A DNA stretch of 64,000 nt. Source: Gibbsiella quercinecans (GTDB lineage Bacteria; Pseudomonadota; Gammaproteobacteria; Enterobacterales; Enterobacteriaceae). This document shows, piece by piece, positions 1 through 8,558 of this stretch. The position numbers and the translations under genes are program-made. The notes below the pieces were generated by a model, which was not told where the DNA came from, did not search any database, and saw nothing but the letters and a program-made list of their open reading frames with translations. How positions within the stretch are numbered: position 1 is the first letter of the stretch; the number at the start of each line of letters is the position of its first letter. Location: positions 62,001-126,000 of the forward strand of contig NZ_CP014136.1 in NCBI RefSeq assembly GCF_002291425.1, read 5' to 3'.

Positions 1-1
1 C

Positions 2-409
2 ATGCGTGATTTCAAGGACGAAAGCTTCATCAGCCAGTTCCTGTCACCGAAGATCATGCGCGACTTCCGGCTGTTCACCGTGCTGGATGACGATCGCAAT
101 AATTTCCTGGAGATATCGGCAATTCACAACGAATCAGGCTACCGCGCAATCCGCCAAGAGCTTTCGGCGCAGTATAACCTCAGCAACCTTGAGCCGAATA
201 TCCAGATCTGGAATGTGGATCTGCGTGGTGACCGCTCGCTAACGTTGCGCTATATCCCGCAGGATCGCGCACCGTTGGATAAAAGCCGCCGCGAGGTGAT
301 GAAGCATGTGCACCGGCTGTGGGGATTTGATGTGATTCTGGAACAGCAAAACGAGGATAACAGCGTTGAACTGCTGGAACGCTGCCCGGCGCGGCCTGCG
401 CCGCTTTAA
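2..409 (+). CDS. ycgB: SpoVR-family protein YcgB, C-terminal part (5' truncated by window)
   Basis: The reading frame is open from the left edge and ends at a TAA at 409, leaving about 135 residues of what in E. coli YcgB is a protein of roughly 510 residues. The visible stretch begins around a DESFISQFLSPK motif followed by MRDFRLF, which I recognise as the conserved C-terminal part of SpoVR/YcgB proteins. The methionine at position 2 is internal and is not the start. E. coli YcgB is a cytoplasmic protein linked to stress and stationary phase, but its biochemical role is not firmly known. It converges on fadR, as in E. coli, which supports the call. Confidence 0.9.
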   Translation: MRDFKDESFISQFLSPKIMRDFRLFTVLDDDRNNFLEISAIHNESGYRAIRQELSAQYNLSNLEPNIQIWNVDLRGDRSLTLRYIPQDRAPLDKSRREVMKHVHRLWGFDVILEQQNEDNSVELLERCPARPAPL

Positions 410-454
410 CGATAAGACCACCTACTCAACGCCACGCGGCCCGAAAGGGCCGCT

Positions 455-1174
455 TTAACGGCGGGCCTCTGTGAGATCGCTTGGCATCGTGCCTTGCATG
501 CTGTGCCAGATGGCGCCGCTTTCTTTACCGTAGCTGCGCACCGTGTCCATCACCTGTTCATACAGCCGCTCATGGCATAAGGTGGAAAGCTTGTTATAGA
601 AGCTTAACGCCAGCTTGCGCGCTTCCGGGTTCGAGAAATAATACCGCCCCACGCGCGTATACAGCCCTTTCAAACCGTTCAGGATTAGGCCGTAAATCGG
701 GTTGCCGGAAGCAAACGCCAGGCCGCGGAAAATCTCGTAATCCAGATGGTTGAACGCATCAGCCTGATCTTCAACTTCGGCGGCTTTCGCCAGCACTTCC
801 TGTGCCTGCTCCGGATAATTGCGCACCGCAGCACGGATAAAGATGGAGGCGATGTTGGTGCGAACGGAAAGCAGGTTGTCGATAAGCTGCGGCACGCTGT
901 TGTGATCAAGGCGCGCCAGCGTCTCAAGAATATTCAGGCCGGACGTTTCCCAGAAGTTGTTTACCTTGGTGGGTTTGCCGTGCTGAATGGTCAGCCAGCC
1001 ATCACGCGCCAAACGTTGTAAAACTTCACGTAAGGTGGTGCGCGTTACGCCAATCAACTCTGAAAGCTCACGTTCCGCAGGCAAAATAGAGCCAGGGGGG
1101 AAGCGATTATTCCAGATACTCTCGATAATATACTCTTCCGCGAAACCGGCAGGACTTTGCGCCTTGATGACCAT
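455..1174 (-). CDS. fadR: Fatty acid metabolism regulator FadR
   Basis: This is a 239-residue GntR-family transcription factor, the same length as E. coli FadR. The N-terminal winged helix-turn-helix (about residues 10-75) includes [24 protein letters not shown]. The rest is the all-alpha acyl-CoA-binding domain. FadR represses beta-oxidation genes and activates fabA/fabB, and it is released from DNA by long-chain acyl-CoA. A FadR-like operator lies about 43 bases before the start codon, suggesting autoregulation, and another precedes fadD in this window. It converges with ycgB and is divergent from dsbB. In E. coli nhaB lies between fadR and dsbB, and it is absent here. Confidence 0.97.
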   Translation of the reverse strand: MVIKAQSPAGFAEEYIIESIWNNRFPPGSILPAERELSELIGVTRTTLREVLQRLARDGWLTIQHGKPTKVNNFWETSGLNILETLARLDHNSVPQLIDNLLSVRTNIASIFIRAAVRNYPEQAQEVLAKAAEVEDQADAFNHLDYEIFRGLAFASGNPIYGLILNGLKGLYTRVGRYYFSNPEARKLALSFYNKLSTLCHERLYEQVMDTVRSYGKESGAIWHSMQGTMPSDLTEARR

Positions 1175-1486
1175 GTATTTGATATTCCGTAACGACGATA
1201 ATCAGAAAGTAGAATCAGCTGATCATACCAGATCGCCTCCGGCATGACATAGCCTGAGCAAAAAACATTAAACGAAAGTGTGCATAAACCGGCAAAAAAC
1301 GAGCGAAAATGCCAAACGGCCCGTTCCCCTGCCCAGCCATACTAAGGGGGCCGCCGGCATATCAGCACCAATAAACCCTGCTTTGGAACGCTTTTTTACA
1401 CAGAATCCGCCACGGATAGCTGGCAGCAGGGTTGAATTGGTTTACACTGCCCGTTCAATTGCTTACTACATGGAAGAGCGATCATT
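1175..1486. other. fadR-dsbB intergenic gap where nhaB would be expected
   Basis: These 312 bases contain the fadR promoter region with its FadR site and the dsbB leader. In E. coli this position holds nhaB, a sodium/proton antiporter gene of about 1.5 kb. I see no NhaB-like reading frame or remnant here, in either orientation. A 260-base frame starting at 1278 has no recognisable protein features and is probably spurious. Confidence 0.7.
1217..1233 (-). promoter_or_regulatory. Probable FadR operator upstream of fadR
   Basis: Read on the minus strand the 17 bases are ATCTGGTATGATCAGCT, matching 14 of 17 positions of the FadR site before fadD in this window and fitting the FadR pattern CTGGTnnGAnnAG. 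The site lies 43-59 bases upstream of the fadR start, where E. coli FadR also binds its own promoter. Negative autoregulation is inferred from this. Confidence 0.6.
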
Positions 1487-2017
1487 ATGTTGCAATTTTT
1501 TAACCGCTGCTCGCGCGGGCGCGGTGCCTGGCTGCTGATGGCATTGATTGCGCTGCTGCTGGAGCTGGCTGCGCTTTATTTTCAGCACGTCATGCTGCTA
1601 CAGCCTTGCGTGATGTGTATTTATGAACGCTGTGCCCTGTTTGGTATTTTGGGGGCGGGCCTGCTTGGCGCCGTCGCACCGAAAACCCCGCTGCGCTATG
1701 CCGCTATCCTGCTGTGGATCTACAGCGCGTGGGAAGGGGTACAGTTGGCCTGGAAGCACACCATGATCCAGTTGCACCCTTCGCCGTTCAATACCTGTGA
1801 CTTTTTCGTCAGCTTCCCATCCTGGCTGCCGCTGAATAAATGGCTGCCGGCGGTATTCGAAGCATCAGGCGATTGCTCTGTACGCCAATGGCAATTCCTG
1901 ACGTTAGAGATGCCGCAATGGCTGGTCGGTATTTTTGCCGCCTTCCTGGTAGTTGGCGTGATTGTGCTGCTGAGCCAGTTTGTCCGCCCGCGCAAACGCG
2001 ATCTGTTCGGCCGTTGA
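1487..2017 (+). CDS. dsbB: Disulfide bond formation protein DsbB
   Basis: This 176-residue inner-membrane protein has four predicted membrane helices. It carries the two catalytic cysteine pairs at the same residue numbers as E. coli DsbB: C41 and C44 in the first periplasmic loop, and C104 and C130 in the second. It reoxidises periplasmic DsbA and passes electrons to ubiquinone or menaquinone. The start at 1487 gives the family length and sits after a weak purine-rich leader. It is followed by a strong terminator at 2031-2059, so it appears to be a single-gene unit. Confidence 0.97.
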   Translation: MLQFFNRCSRGRGAWLLMALIALLLELAALYFQHVMLLQPCVMCIYERCALFGILGAGLLGAVAPKTPLRYAAILLWIYSAWEGVQLAWKHTMIQLHPSPFNTCDFFVSFPSWLPLNKWLPAVFEASGDCSVRQWQFLTLEMPQWLVGIFAAFLVVGVIVLLSQFVRPRKRDLFGR

Positions 2018-2030
2018 TAGGCCGATAATT

Positions 2031-2059
2031 AAAAACGGTGCCCTGGCGGCACCGTTTTT
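2031..2059 (+). terminator. Rho-independent terminator of dsbB
   Basis: A perfect 12-base inverted repeat (AAAAACGGTGCC / GGCACCGTTTTT) with a 5-base loop and flanking A and T runs starts 13 bases after the dsbB stop. It could work in both directions. Confidence 0.85.
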
Positions 2060-2101
2060 AATTGGCTCTGCCGTCGCCATAAATATCAGCCTGACGGCGG
2101 C

Positions 2102-2173
2102 TTAAAGATGAGTGAAGTAATAGACGAGCACGATCAGTGCTCCAGCTATCGCAAACAGGCGCACCATTTTCAT
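2102..2173 (-). CDS. Possible 23-residue single-span membrane microprotein
   Basis: This minus-strand frame encodes MKMVRLFAIAGALIVL followed by VYYFTHL: a positively charged N-terminus, then about 16 hydrophobic residues, then a short tail. That is the classic shape of small bacterial membrane proteins. A weak GAGAAAG lies about 6 bases before the ATG. It sits alone between the dsbB terminator and the OsmC-like gene. I do not recognise a family. With only 24 codons chance is a serious alternative, so the call rests on the composition and the isolated position. Confidence 0.3.
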   Translation of the reverse strand: MKMVRLFAIAGALIVLVYYFTHL

Positions 2174-2334
2174 TGTTGGCTTTCTCGCAAGCGGGAATAT
2201 AGCCACAGCCTACTGAACCTGCGGTTGGAAATGAAGCCTTCCCCCTGCCAATAGCCCGTAATTTACATAACATTGAACTCGGGCCGCCGGCGTCGCCCAT
2301 CCGCTATCGCATCGGCAGAAAATCGTCGTGCCGA

Positions 2335-2823
2335 TTAAGAAACCGCACCGCTGCGTATGGATATTTCCGGCTCGTTGTTCACCGGGAAATTCATCGACCG
2401 CGCAATAAAGCACATGTCGTGGGCCTTATGATGCAAATCCAGAGCGGTTTGGCGATCCGAATCAGCCGTTATCTCAACCCGGGGCCGCAGCGTAACCGAT
2501 GAAAATTGGCCGGCGCCGCCGCTTTCTTCCAACATAACGCCCTCGGCCTCATCGCGATAAGCCACCACCATGACGCCAGCGGCGGCGCAAAGGCCAAGAT
2601 ACCAAAGCTTATGGCAGGCACTGAGTGATGCCAGTAGCAGTTCCTCTGGGTTCCAGCGCGCCGGATCCCCACGGAAGCTCGGATCCGCCGAACCCAAAAC
2701 AGGCGTTTTACCTGCCGCACTGATTTCATGGTTGCGGCTGTAGGCGCGGTAATTGGCGGTGCCGCTGCCCTCATTCCCAGTCCAGACCACGTTGACCCGG
2801 TAAGTATGCTGCTTCTTTGCCAT
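2335..2823 (-). CDS. OsmC/Ohr-family protein, putative hydroperoxide reductase
   Basis: This 162-residue protein resembles the OsmC/Ohr superfamily of small cytoplasmic thiol peroxidases. The visible hallmarks are a PEELLLASLSACH segment with a cysteine near residue 69 and a second cysteine in HDMCFIARS near residue 137; the family uses such a pair to reduce organic hydroperoxides. The N-terminal strand HTYRVNVVWTGNEGSGT also fits. A GTG lies one codon earlier, but the ATG at 2823 is better placed, 6 bases after AGGAG. E. coli has no such gene at this position, so this is probably a lineage-specific insertion between dsbB and ycgN. A role in peroxide defence is inferred. Confidence 0.85.
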   Translation of the reverse strand: MAKKQHTYRVNVVWTGNEGSGTANYRAYSRNHEISAAGKTPVLGSADPSFRGDPARWNPEELLLASLSACHKLWYLGLCAAAGVMVVAYRDEAEGVMLEESGGAGQFSSVTLRPRVEITADSDRQTALDLHHKAHDMCFIARSMNFPVNNEPEISIRSGAVS

Positions 2824-2962
2824 CACGTTCTCCTATGCCCAATCCGGCGCGATTGCCTCGCGCGCAGAAAACAGGATCTGTTGAATCAACAGACTGGGCG
2901 TTTTAATGAAAATTTAATTGGGGGTATATCCATGGCCAAAAATCAACACCAACCGGGCGCCG

Positions 2963-3409
2963 TTATCTGGCCCAGTCAGGCTTGTTCAAAATATGGTCCT
3001 GCCAATCAACGACCTCACTTTCACGCACGGCAATATGGCGCACGGTAATGCGTTCGCCATGCATTGCGGCTTTGGAGCCGCTGATTAGCGGGTGCCATGC
3101 ATACAGCGGCTTGCCTTCACCGATCAGCCGGTAGGCGCAGGTTGGCGGCAGCCAGTTGAAGGTCACCAAATTCTCCCGCGTCAGCTTGATGCAGTCCTCT
3201 TCCAGTTCAAAACGGCGATCGTAGTGACGACACTGGCAGGATTTGATGTTCAGTTGATCGCAGGCCACGTTGGTGAAATAAATCTCATCGGTATCTTCAT
3301 CGATCAGTTTATTCAGGCAACACTGCCCACAGCCGTCGCACAGCGACTCCCACTCTTGTTCTGACATCTCCGCCAGGGTTTTGGTTTGCCAAAAAGGGCG
3401 TTGTGACAT
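2963..3409 (-). CDS. ycgN: UPF0260 family cysteine-cluster protein YcgN
   Basis: This 148-residue protein matches E. coli YcgN throughout. It has a CDGCGQCC cluster at about residues 24-31, further cysteines in [16 protein letters not shown] and EEDC, and a PTCAYR segment. The pattern is of the YkgJ/UPF0260 type, predicted to bind zinc or iron. Its function is not established. I chose the ATG at 3409 because the family starts there. A longer frame would begin inside the adjacent ERIC repeat. The gene runs in the ycgL-ycgM-ycgN order known from E. coli, but repeats now separate it from ycgM. Confidence 0.9.
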   Translation of the reverse strand: MSQRPFWQTKTLAEMSEQEWESLCDGCGQCCLNKLIDEDTDEIYFTNVACDQLNIKSCQCRHYDRRFELEEDCIKLTRENLVTFNWLPPTCAYRLIGEGKPLYAWHPLISGSKAAMHGERITVRHIAVRESEVVDWQDHILNKPDWAR

Positions 3410-3430
3410 GGTAAAATCCGGTAATAAATC

Positions 3431-3557
3431 TATACTCGTCATACTTCAAGTTGCAGGTGTGTTGGCTTTCCTCGCTCACCCCAGTCACTTACTTGAGTAA
3501 GCTCCTGGGGATTCGCTGTGTCGCCGCCTTCCTGCAACTCGAATTATTTAGAGTATA
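3431..3557 (-). repeat. ERIC element (copy 1)
   Basis: These 127 bases form the enterobacterial repetitive intergenic consensus. The terminal inverted repeats are tatactcgtcatactt... and ...aattatttagagtata, and the core reads CACCCCAGTCACTTACTT then GTAAGCTCCTGGGGATTC. These are the two segments used as classic ERIC-PCR primer sites. It ends 21 bases before the ycgN start, so it probably lies in the ycgN leader or promoter. A second copy in the opposite orientation is at 32455-32582. Confidence 0.95.
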
Positions 3558-3736
3558 AGCCAATAAAAGCCCGCAAGCAGGCGCAAGGGCGGGACTATAG
3601 CGAAACCCGCCGAAGAATGGAAATAAAAGCCTAAGAGAATCAAAGCAGTAAAGCGTAATTCAGTTAAAAAACACACTGATAGCTATTATAGCGGAAAATC
3701 AGCCCTGCCGCCGCCACGCGGCGGCAGAACCGATGC

Positions 3737-4006
3737 TAGGCTGTGTCCCGCAATAGGTCGTGGTGCCGTCGTTGCGTCCAAAGCCCGTCATCAAGGCTTC
3801 GGGCGCAGGGCATAGTGGGCCTATGTTCAAGCCCGATAACGCAGAGGACGGGCTTTGGGGGCACGACCCTCCGGGCTGGGGCCATTGGGCCGCGCTCCTG
3901 CGTTGCTCGCCGTTTATTTGGGCCCGCCAAACCGCACGGCTTGCGCCTTGACGCGCAGCCCAATGACCGCCAGCGGCACTCACGCACTATTACGGGACAC
4001 AGCCTA
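3737..4006. repeat. Nested palindromic element with 20-base terminal inverted repeats (MITE-like)
   Basis: The 270-base element is bounded by TAGGCTGTGTCCCGCAATAG at 3737-3756 and its inverted copy at 3987-4006, matching 19 of 20 positions. Inside are two further inverted repeats: CCAAAGCCCGTC (3778-3789) with its partner at 3847-3858, and CATTGGGCCGCGC (3883-3895) with a 12 of 13 match at 3953-3965. It would fold into one long stem carrying two arms. It has no coding capacity I can recognise. The last three bases supply the TAG stop of ycgM. I do not recognise a named family, and no clear target-site duplication is visible. Confidence 0.75.
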
Positions 4007-4660
4007 GATAACGCGGGTGGTCAGCGTTTTGCCATTAACGGAAACTTTCAGCATATCGCCGGAGTTCATCGGGCCAACGCCCTGCGGCGTGCCGGTCAGG
4101 ATGATATCCCCCGCGCGCAGAGTAAAGAAGCGGCTCATATAGCTGATCAACGGCAGAATCGGCGTGATCATGTCGCGCGTGTTGCCCTGCTGGCGCACTT
4201 CATCATTCACCGTCAGAGACAAATCCACATTTTGCGGATCGCCAAACTCCGCCACCGGAATAAAGCCCGAGATCGGACACGAGCCGTCAAAGCCTTTGGC
4301 TTTTTCCCACGGCTGCCCCGCTTTCTTGAACGAAGCCTGTAGCTCGCGCAGCGTTAAATCCAGCGCAACGCCATAGCCGGCAATCGCCCGCGCAACGCGA
4401 TCTTCATTGGCCTGTTTCAACGGCGTGCCAATCAGCACCGCCAGCTCCACCTCGTGATGCACCGGGCCAAAGCCTTTAGGAATAGCCACCGGCTGGCGGA
4501 TGTCGCACAGCGCGGTTTCCGGCTTGATAAACACCACCGGTTCAGCGGCTACGGCACTGCCCATCTCTTTAATGTGATCGGCATAGTTGCTGCCCACGCA
4601 CACCACTTTGTTTACCGGAAAATCAAGCAACGTGCCCTGCCAGTCTCGATGTTGATACAT
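4004..4660 (-). CDS. ycgM: Fumarylacetoacetate hydrolase-family protein YcgM
   Basis: This 218-residue protein is essentially the length of E. coli YcgM (219). It has the FAH-fold signatures CVGSNYADHIKEM near the start, a VHHEVELAVLIG segment with the metal-binding acidic residues, and LTGTPQGVGPM near the C-terminus. Family members act on beta-keto acids as hydrolases, decarboxylases or oxaloacetate tautomerases. The exact substrate cannot be read here. The ATG at 4660 matches the family start. The stop codon is the outermost triplet of the palindromic element at 3737-4006, yet the C-terminus (LTTRVI) is not truncated relative to E. coli. Confidence 0.9.
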   Translation of the reverse strand: MYQHRDWQGTLLDFPVNKVVCVGSNYADHIKEMGSAVAAEPVVFIKPETALCDIRQPVAIPKGFGPVHHEVELAVLIGTPLKQANEDRVARAIAGYGVALDLTLRELQASFKKAGQPWEKAKGFDGSCPISGFIPVAEFGDPQNVDLSLTVNDEVRQQGNTRDMITPILPLISYMSRFFTLRAGDIILTGTPQGVGPMNSGDMLKVSVNGKTLTTRVI

Positions 4661-4865
4661 ACCGCTTCTCCTGACGAAAATAGGGCCGGATCAACCGCGC
4701 CCCTGAATAAGCCGATGCATGCCTCTGCGCCGGTGCGTAAGGTGCACACGCAGTGCATGAAACAGAAACGTTACCATAAATCAATCACGCTTTACCTGCA
4801 TATCATTCGGTGCTAACGCCAATCGCGCTGCGGCCGGCACCATTCACCGGCCAGGGCGCCGCCGA

Positions 4866-5138
4866 TTACGCTTCCTTGGTGCCCAAGTGCTGGTTTAATA
4901 GACTTTCCACCGGCGGTGGGAACTGTAGATAAAACCCTTCATCCTGCAGGGCAGTTTTTACTTTATCAATATCCGCATTGGCTAATTTTTCACGCCCGGC
5001 CAGATTCACCATCATGGAAAACTGGGGCGCACCAAAACTTTTCAGCAGATCTTCCGGCACTCGAGAGAAATCGTCTTTTTTTTCGACATAAAGATAAGTT
5101 TGATCGCGTTTTGGGCTTCTATAGATCACACAAAGCAT
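4866..5138 (-). CDS. ycgL: YcgL domain-containing protein
   Basis: This 90-residue cytoplasmic protein has the family signature [20 protein letters not shown] followed by [15 protein letters not shown] and a [12 protein letters not shown] tail. The function of this family is unknown. It lies divergent to minC, as in E. coli, across 136 bases that must hold both promoters. A GC-rich hairpin (GGCCGG/CCGGCC, 4832-4852) follows the stop but lacks a T run. Confidence 0.9.
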   Translation of the reverse strand: MLCVIYRSPKRDQTYLYVEKKDDFSRVPEDLLKSFGAPQFSMMVNLAGREKLANADIDKVKTALQDEGFYLQFPPPVESLLNQHLGTKEA

Positions 5139-5274
5139 TTTTTTAACTCTAATTAATTGGAACGGTATCTTGCCTGGATATAACTCTGACTATAACATGC
5201 ATATAGTACATCGGAATATCGTACCCCGAGAGGTATTCCGGGGATTTAAAGTTGCTGAAACTGAGTCAGGATAG

Positions 5275-5967
5275 ATGTCACAATCGCCAATTGAGCTAAA
5301 AGGCAGCAGTTTTACCCTATCGGTTGTTCATTTGCATAATTCAGAACCCGAGGTAATACGTCTGGCGTTGCAGGAAAAAGTGGATCAAGCTCCAGCTTTC
5401 CTGAAAAACGCGCCTGTTGTTATCAACGTCGCAGCGCTAAATGGCAATGCGGACTGGAAGGAACTTCAACAGGCTGTCGCTGCGGCGGGTCTGCGCGTTG
5501 TCGGCATCAGCGGATGCAAAGATGAGCAGCAAAAACGCGCCATAGCCCGCGCCGGCCTGCCGCTGCTGAGTGAGGGCAAAGGCCAGAAAATGGCCGCGCC
5601 GGAACCCGCACCCGCGCCGGTTGAAGAGCCGGCCATTGTCAAAACACGCATCATCAGCACCCCTGTCCGTTCCGGCCAACAAATTTATGCCCGCAACAGC
5701 GATTTAATCGTCACCAGTAGCGTCAGCGCAGGTGCTGAACTGATTGCCGATGGCAACATTCACATCTATGGCATGATGCGCGGCCGTGCACTGGCAGGCG
5801 CCTCCGGCGATACCCAATGCCAGATTTTTTGCACGCACCTGGGGGCTGAGCTAGTCTCTATCGCAGGGCAGTATTGGTTAAGCGATCAGATCCCGTCCGA
5901 TTACTTCGGTCAGGCTGCGCGGCTTAGCCTGTTGGATAACGTTTTAACCATACAACCGTTAAATTAA
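5275..5967 (+). CDS. minC: Septum site-determining protein MinC
   Basis: MinC is the FtsZ antagonist that, with MinD, blocks division at the cell poles. The 230-residue protein has the N-terminal FtsZ-inhibiting domain (about residues 1-105), a proline/alanine-rich linker with [13 protein letters not shown], and a C-terminal beta-helix domain that dimerises and binds MinD ([10 protein letters not shown] region). AGGA lies a few bases before the ATG. It is the first gene of minCDE, with minD starting 24 bases after its stop. Confidence 0.97.
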   Translation: MSQSPIELKGSSFTLSVVHLHNSEPEVIRLALQEKVDQAPAFLKNAPVVINVAALNGNADWKELQQAVAAAGLRVVGISGCKDEQQKRAIARAGLPLLSEGKGQKMAAPEPAPAPVEEPAIVKTRIISTPVRSGQQIYARNSDLIVTSSVSAGAELIADGNIHIYGMMRGRALAGASGDTQCQIFCTHLGAELVSIAGQYWLSDQIPSDYFGQAARLSLLDNVLTIQPLN

Positions 5968-5991
5968 GCCCTTTTGACAAGGAATCCATTC

Positions 5992-6804
5992 ATGGCACGC
6001 ATTATTGTTGTTACATCGGGTAAAGGGGGCGTTGGCAAGACCACTTCGAGCGCGGCCATCGCTACCGGCCTTGCCCAGAAAGGTAAGAAAACCGTGGTGA
6101 TCGATTTCGATATCGGCCTACGTAACCTTGACCTGATTATGGGCTGTGAGCGCCGTGTGGTTTATGATTTCGTCAACGTGATTCAGGGTGATGCCACGCT
6201 GAATCAGGCGTTAATCAAAGACAAACGCACCGAAAACCTTTACATCCTGCCCGCCTCGCAAACGCGTGATAAAGACGCGTTGACCCGCGAAGGCGTTGAA
6301 AAAGTGCTGAACGGCCTTAACGAGATGGATTTTGATTTCGTCGTTTGCGATTCACCGGCCGGTATCGAAACCGGTGCGCTGATGGCGCTGTATTTTGCCG
6401 ACGAAGCGGTGATCACCACCAACCCTGAAGTCTCTTCAGTGCGTGACTCGGACCGTATTCTCGGCATTCTGTCTTCCAAATCGCGCCGCGCTGAAAAAGG
6501 CGAAGCGCCGATCAAGGAACACCTGCTGCTCACCCGCTACAACCCTGGCCGCGTTAACCGGGGCGACATGCTGAGCATGGAAGACGTGCTGGAAATCCTG
6601 CGTATCCCGCTGGTCGGCGTCATTCCTGAAGACCAATCCGTGCTGCGTGCGTCCAACCAGGGCGAACCAGTGATCCTGGACAACGACTCTGACGCCGGTA
6701 AGGCGTACGAGGATACCGTTCACCGTTTATTAGGAGAAGAACGCCCTTTCCGCTTCATCGAAGAAGAGAAGAAGGGTTTCCTGAAACGCCTTTTTGGGGG
6801 ATAA
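5992..6804 (+). CDS. minD: Septum site-determining ATPase MinD
   Basis: This 270-residue ParA/MinD-type ATPase has the deviant Walker A motif GKGGVGKT at about residues 10-17 and a C-terminal amphipathic membrane-targeting helix (KKGFLKRLFGG). It binds the membrane in the ATP form, recruits MinC, and is displaced by MinE, producing pole-to-pole oscillation. An upstream in-frame ATG at 5974 is possible, but the ATG at 5992 follows AAGGA at good spacing and gives the conserved MARIIVVTSGKGG start. Confidence 0.98.
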   Translation: MARIIVVTSGKGGVGKTTSSAAIATGLAQKGKKTVVIDFDIGLRNLDLIMGCERRVVYDFVNVIQGDATLNQALIKDKRTENLYILPASQTRDKDALTREGVEKVLNGLNEMDFDFVVCDSPAGIETGALMALYFADEAVITTNPEVSSVRDSDRILGILSSKSRRAEKGEAPIKEHLLLTRYNPGRVNRGDMLSMEDVLEILRIPLVGVIPEDQSVLRASNQGEPVILDNDSDAGKAYEDTVHRLLGEERPFRFIEEEKKGFLKRLFGG

Positions 6805-6807
6805 ACC

Positions 6808-7077
6808 ATGGCTTTGTTAGATTTTTTTCTGTCCCGCAAAAAAACGACAGCCAGTGTAGCCAAGGAACGGTTACAGATTATCGTTGCAGAACGTCGCCGT
6901 GGGGACAGTGAGCCCCCTTATCTGCCTGATTTGAAACGTGACATCTTAGCCGTCATTTGTAAATACATTCAAATTGACCCAGAGATGCTGCACGTGCAGT
7001 TTGAGCAGAAAGGGGATGATATTTCGGTTCTTGAACTTAACGTAACGTTACCGGAATCGGAAGAAACGGCTAAATGA
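6808..7077 (+). CDS. minE: Cell division topological specificity factor MinE
   Basis: This 89-residue protein begins [12 protein letters not shown], the membrane-targeting and MinD-contacting N-terminus. The C-terminal topological specificity domain follows. MinE stimulates the MinD ATPase and confines MinCD to the poles. It starts three bases after the minD stop, so translation is probably coupled. Confidence 0.97.
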   Translation: MALLDFFLSRKKTTASVAKERLQIIVAERRRGDSEPPYLPDLKRDILAVICKYIQIDPEMLHVQFEQKGDDISVLELNVTLPESEETAK

Positions 7078-7092
7078 TAGCAGCACATTCAA

Positions 7093-7120
7093 TCCCCTCC
7101 CGGCTTATTTGCCGGAGGGG
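7093..7120 (+). terminator. Hairpin after minE
   Basis: CCCCTCCCGGC and GCCGGAGGGG form a strong stem with a short AT loop 16 bases after the minE stop. No T run follows, so it may be an mRNA 3' stabilising hairpin or a weak terminator. Confidence 0.5.
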
Positions 7121-7313
7121 ACTGTATGTGCATCCAGTTATATTCTCTGCACCCGCTAAATCACCGCCTATTTCTCTTTGGGATTAATCTCAGTTAAGTT
7201 CGCCTATTTTTCCCTTAGAGTTAATCGTGGCGGTAAAATTACCTGAAAGAACCTATTTCATTAAAATAATGATGAAGCAGAGTTGCCGCTGCTCCATTAT
7301 CAATTCAGTTTGC

Positions 7314-8435
7314 TTAATAATTTTTCAAAATATTCTGCAGCGCTTCGGCCAATAACTCACCGCGCCAGCCGCTGATTAATTCTGGTTGGTTATCACCGCA
7401 TTTCAATTGCCAATGCCAGTTCAGCAATTGGTTAATCTGGCGGCGGGAAGCCAGCAGCTCGCTGCTTAAACCGCTTTGCTCGCTGACGGTGGCAATCGCC
7501 GCTTTAATATCCTTAAACACCTTTTTGTAGCCAGGGTGATCGACCAGATTCGCCACTGGCGCAGGCAGCGCAGCGTCATCCAGCGCGTTGGCTTCGGCCA
7601 CCAGCGCCAGCAGCGTTTTGCCGTGGTAGCGGATCTCCGGGCCACTCAGCCCCAGCGAATCCAACTCCCCGAGCGAAGATGGCATACAACGCGCCACCTG
7701 CAGCAGGTTTTCCTCGCGCACGACGAAATTCACCGCCAGATCGCGCTCGCGCGCCTGGTTCAGGCGCCACGCCGCCAGTTTTTGCAGGCAGGCCAACTGC
7801 CGTGGGCGCAGTTGCCAGGCGTTGGAGATTTCACGGTAAGCCAATTCCGGCGCCAGCACCTCGCTGCGGCGTTGGCACAGCAGCAGGCACTCATTGGCCG
7901 CCGCCGCCGTCCACCCTGCTTCTTCGGTTTCCTGCACCAGGCGCTTCGCCATAGGCAACAGGTAAAACACATCGGCAGCGGCGTAAACACACTGCTTTTC
8001 GGTCAACGGGCGGGCCAGCCAATCGGTCCGCGACTCGCTCTTATCCAGCTCAACCCCCATGTATTCCGCCACCAGGCTGGCAAAACCGCAGGATAATGAA
8101 CGGCCAGAGAACGCCGCCAGGATCTGGGTATCCACCAACGGCGCCGGCAGCGTTTTGAACGCATTGAGAAACACTTCCAAATCTTCGCTACCAGCATGCA
8201 GGAACTTGACCACGCGGCTGTCCGCCAACAGGTCGATGAAGGGTTGCCATTCTACGATCGGCAGCGGATCAATCAGCGAGAGTTGTTCACCATCGTATAA
8301 TTGGATCAAACCCAACTGCGGGTAGTAGGTGCGCGTTCTGACAAACTCGGTGTCCAGTGCGATCTGGCCATGGTTTCTTGCCTGCTCGCAGACCTGCTGC
8401 AACCCGGCGTCTGTAGTGATCAACTGATAATTCAA
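7314..8435 (-). CDS. rnd: Ribonuclease D
   Basis: RNase D is a 3'-5' exoribonuclease that trims tRNA precursors and other stable RNAs. The 373-residue product has the DEDD exonuclease domain (LDTEFVRTRTYYPQ near residue 28, then KFLHAGSEDLEV and the YAAADVFYL motif) and two HRDC-type domains toward the C-terminus (ASRRQINQLLNWHW). I set the start at the TTG at 8435, giving NYQLITTDAG as the first residues after fMet. E. coli rnd also starts with UUG, and the upstream ATGs would add an unconserved extension. AAGAGAA precedes it. Confidence 0.95.
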   Translation of the reverse strand: MNYQLITTDAGLQQVCEQARNHGQIALDTEFVRTRTYYPQLGLIQLYDGEQLSLIDPLPIVEWQPFIDLLADSRVVKFLHAGSEDLEVFLNAFKTLPAPLVDTQILAAFSGRSLSCGFASLVAEYMGVELDKSESRTDWLARPLTEKQCVYAAADVFYLLPMAKRLVQETEEAGWTAAAANECLLLCQRRSEVLAPELAYREISNAWQLRPRQLACLQKLAAWRLNQARERDLAVNFVVREENLLQVARCMPSSLGELDSLGLSGPEIRYHGKTLLALVAEANALDDAALPAPVANLVDHPGYKKVFKDIKAAIATVSEQSGLSSELLASRRQINQLLNWHWQLKCGDNQPELISGWRGELLAEALQNILKNY

Positions 8436-8558
8436 AACATCATTCTCTTTGCTATTTGTATGATTCACAACATAACAACGCCGGCAATACACCGGCGCTG
8501 TTGATAAGAACTCTCTGGTAAAAACCCCGGGCGGTGCCCGCAGCGGCGCATGAGCCCG

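Noticed and set aside
3743-4342. 199-residue plus-strand open frame crossing the palindromic element and ycgM
   Set aside because: It is antisense to the conserved ycgM and begins inside the repeat, with low-complexity sequence.
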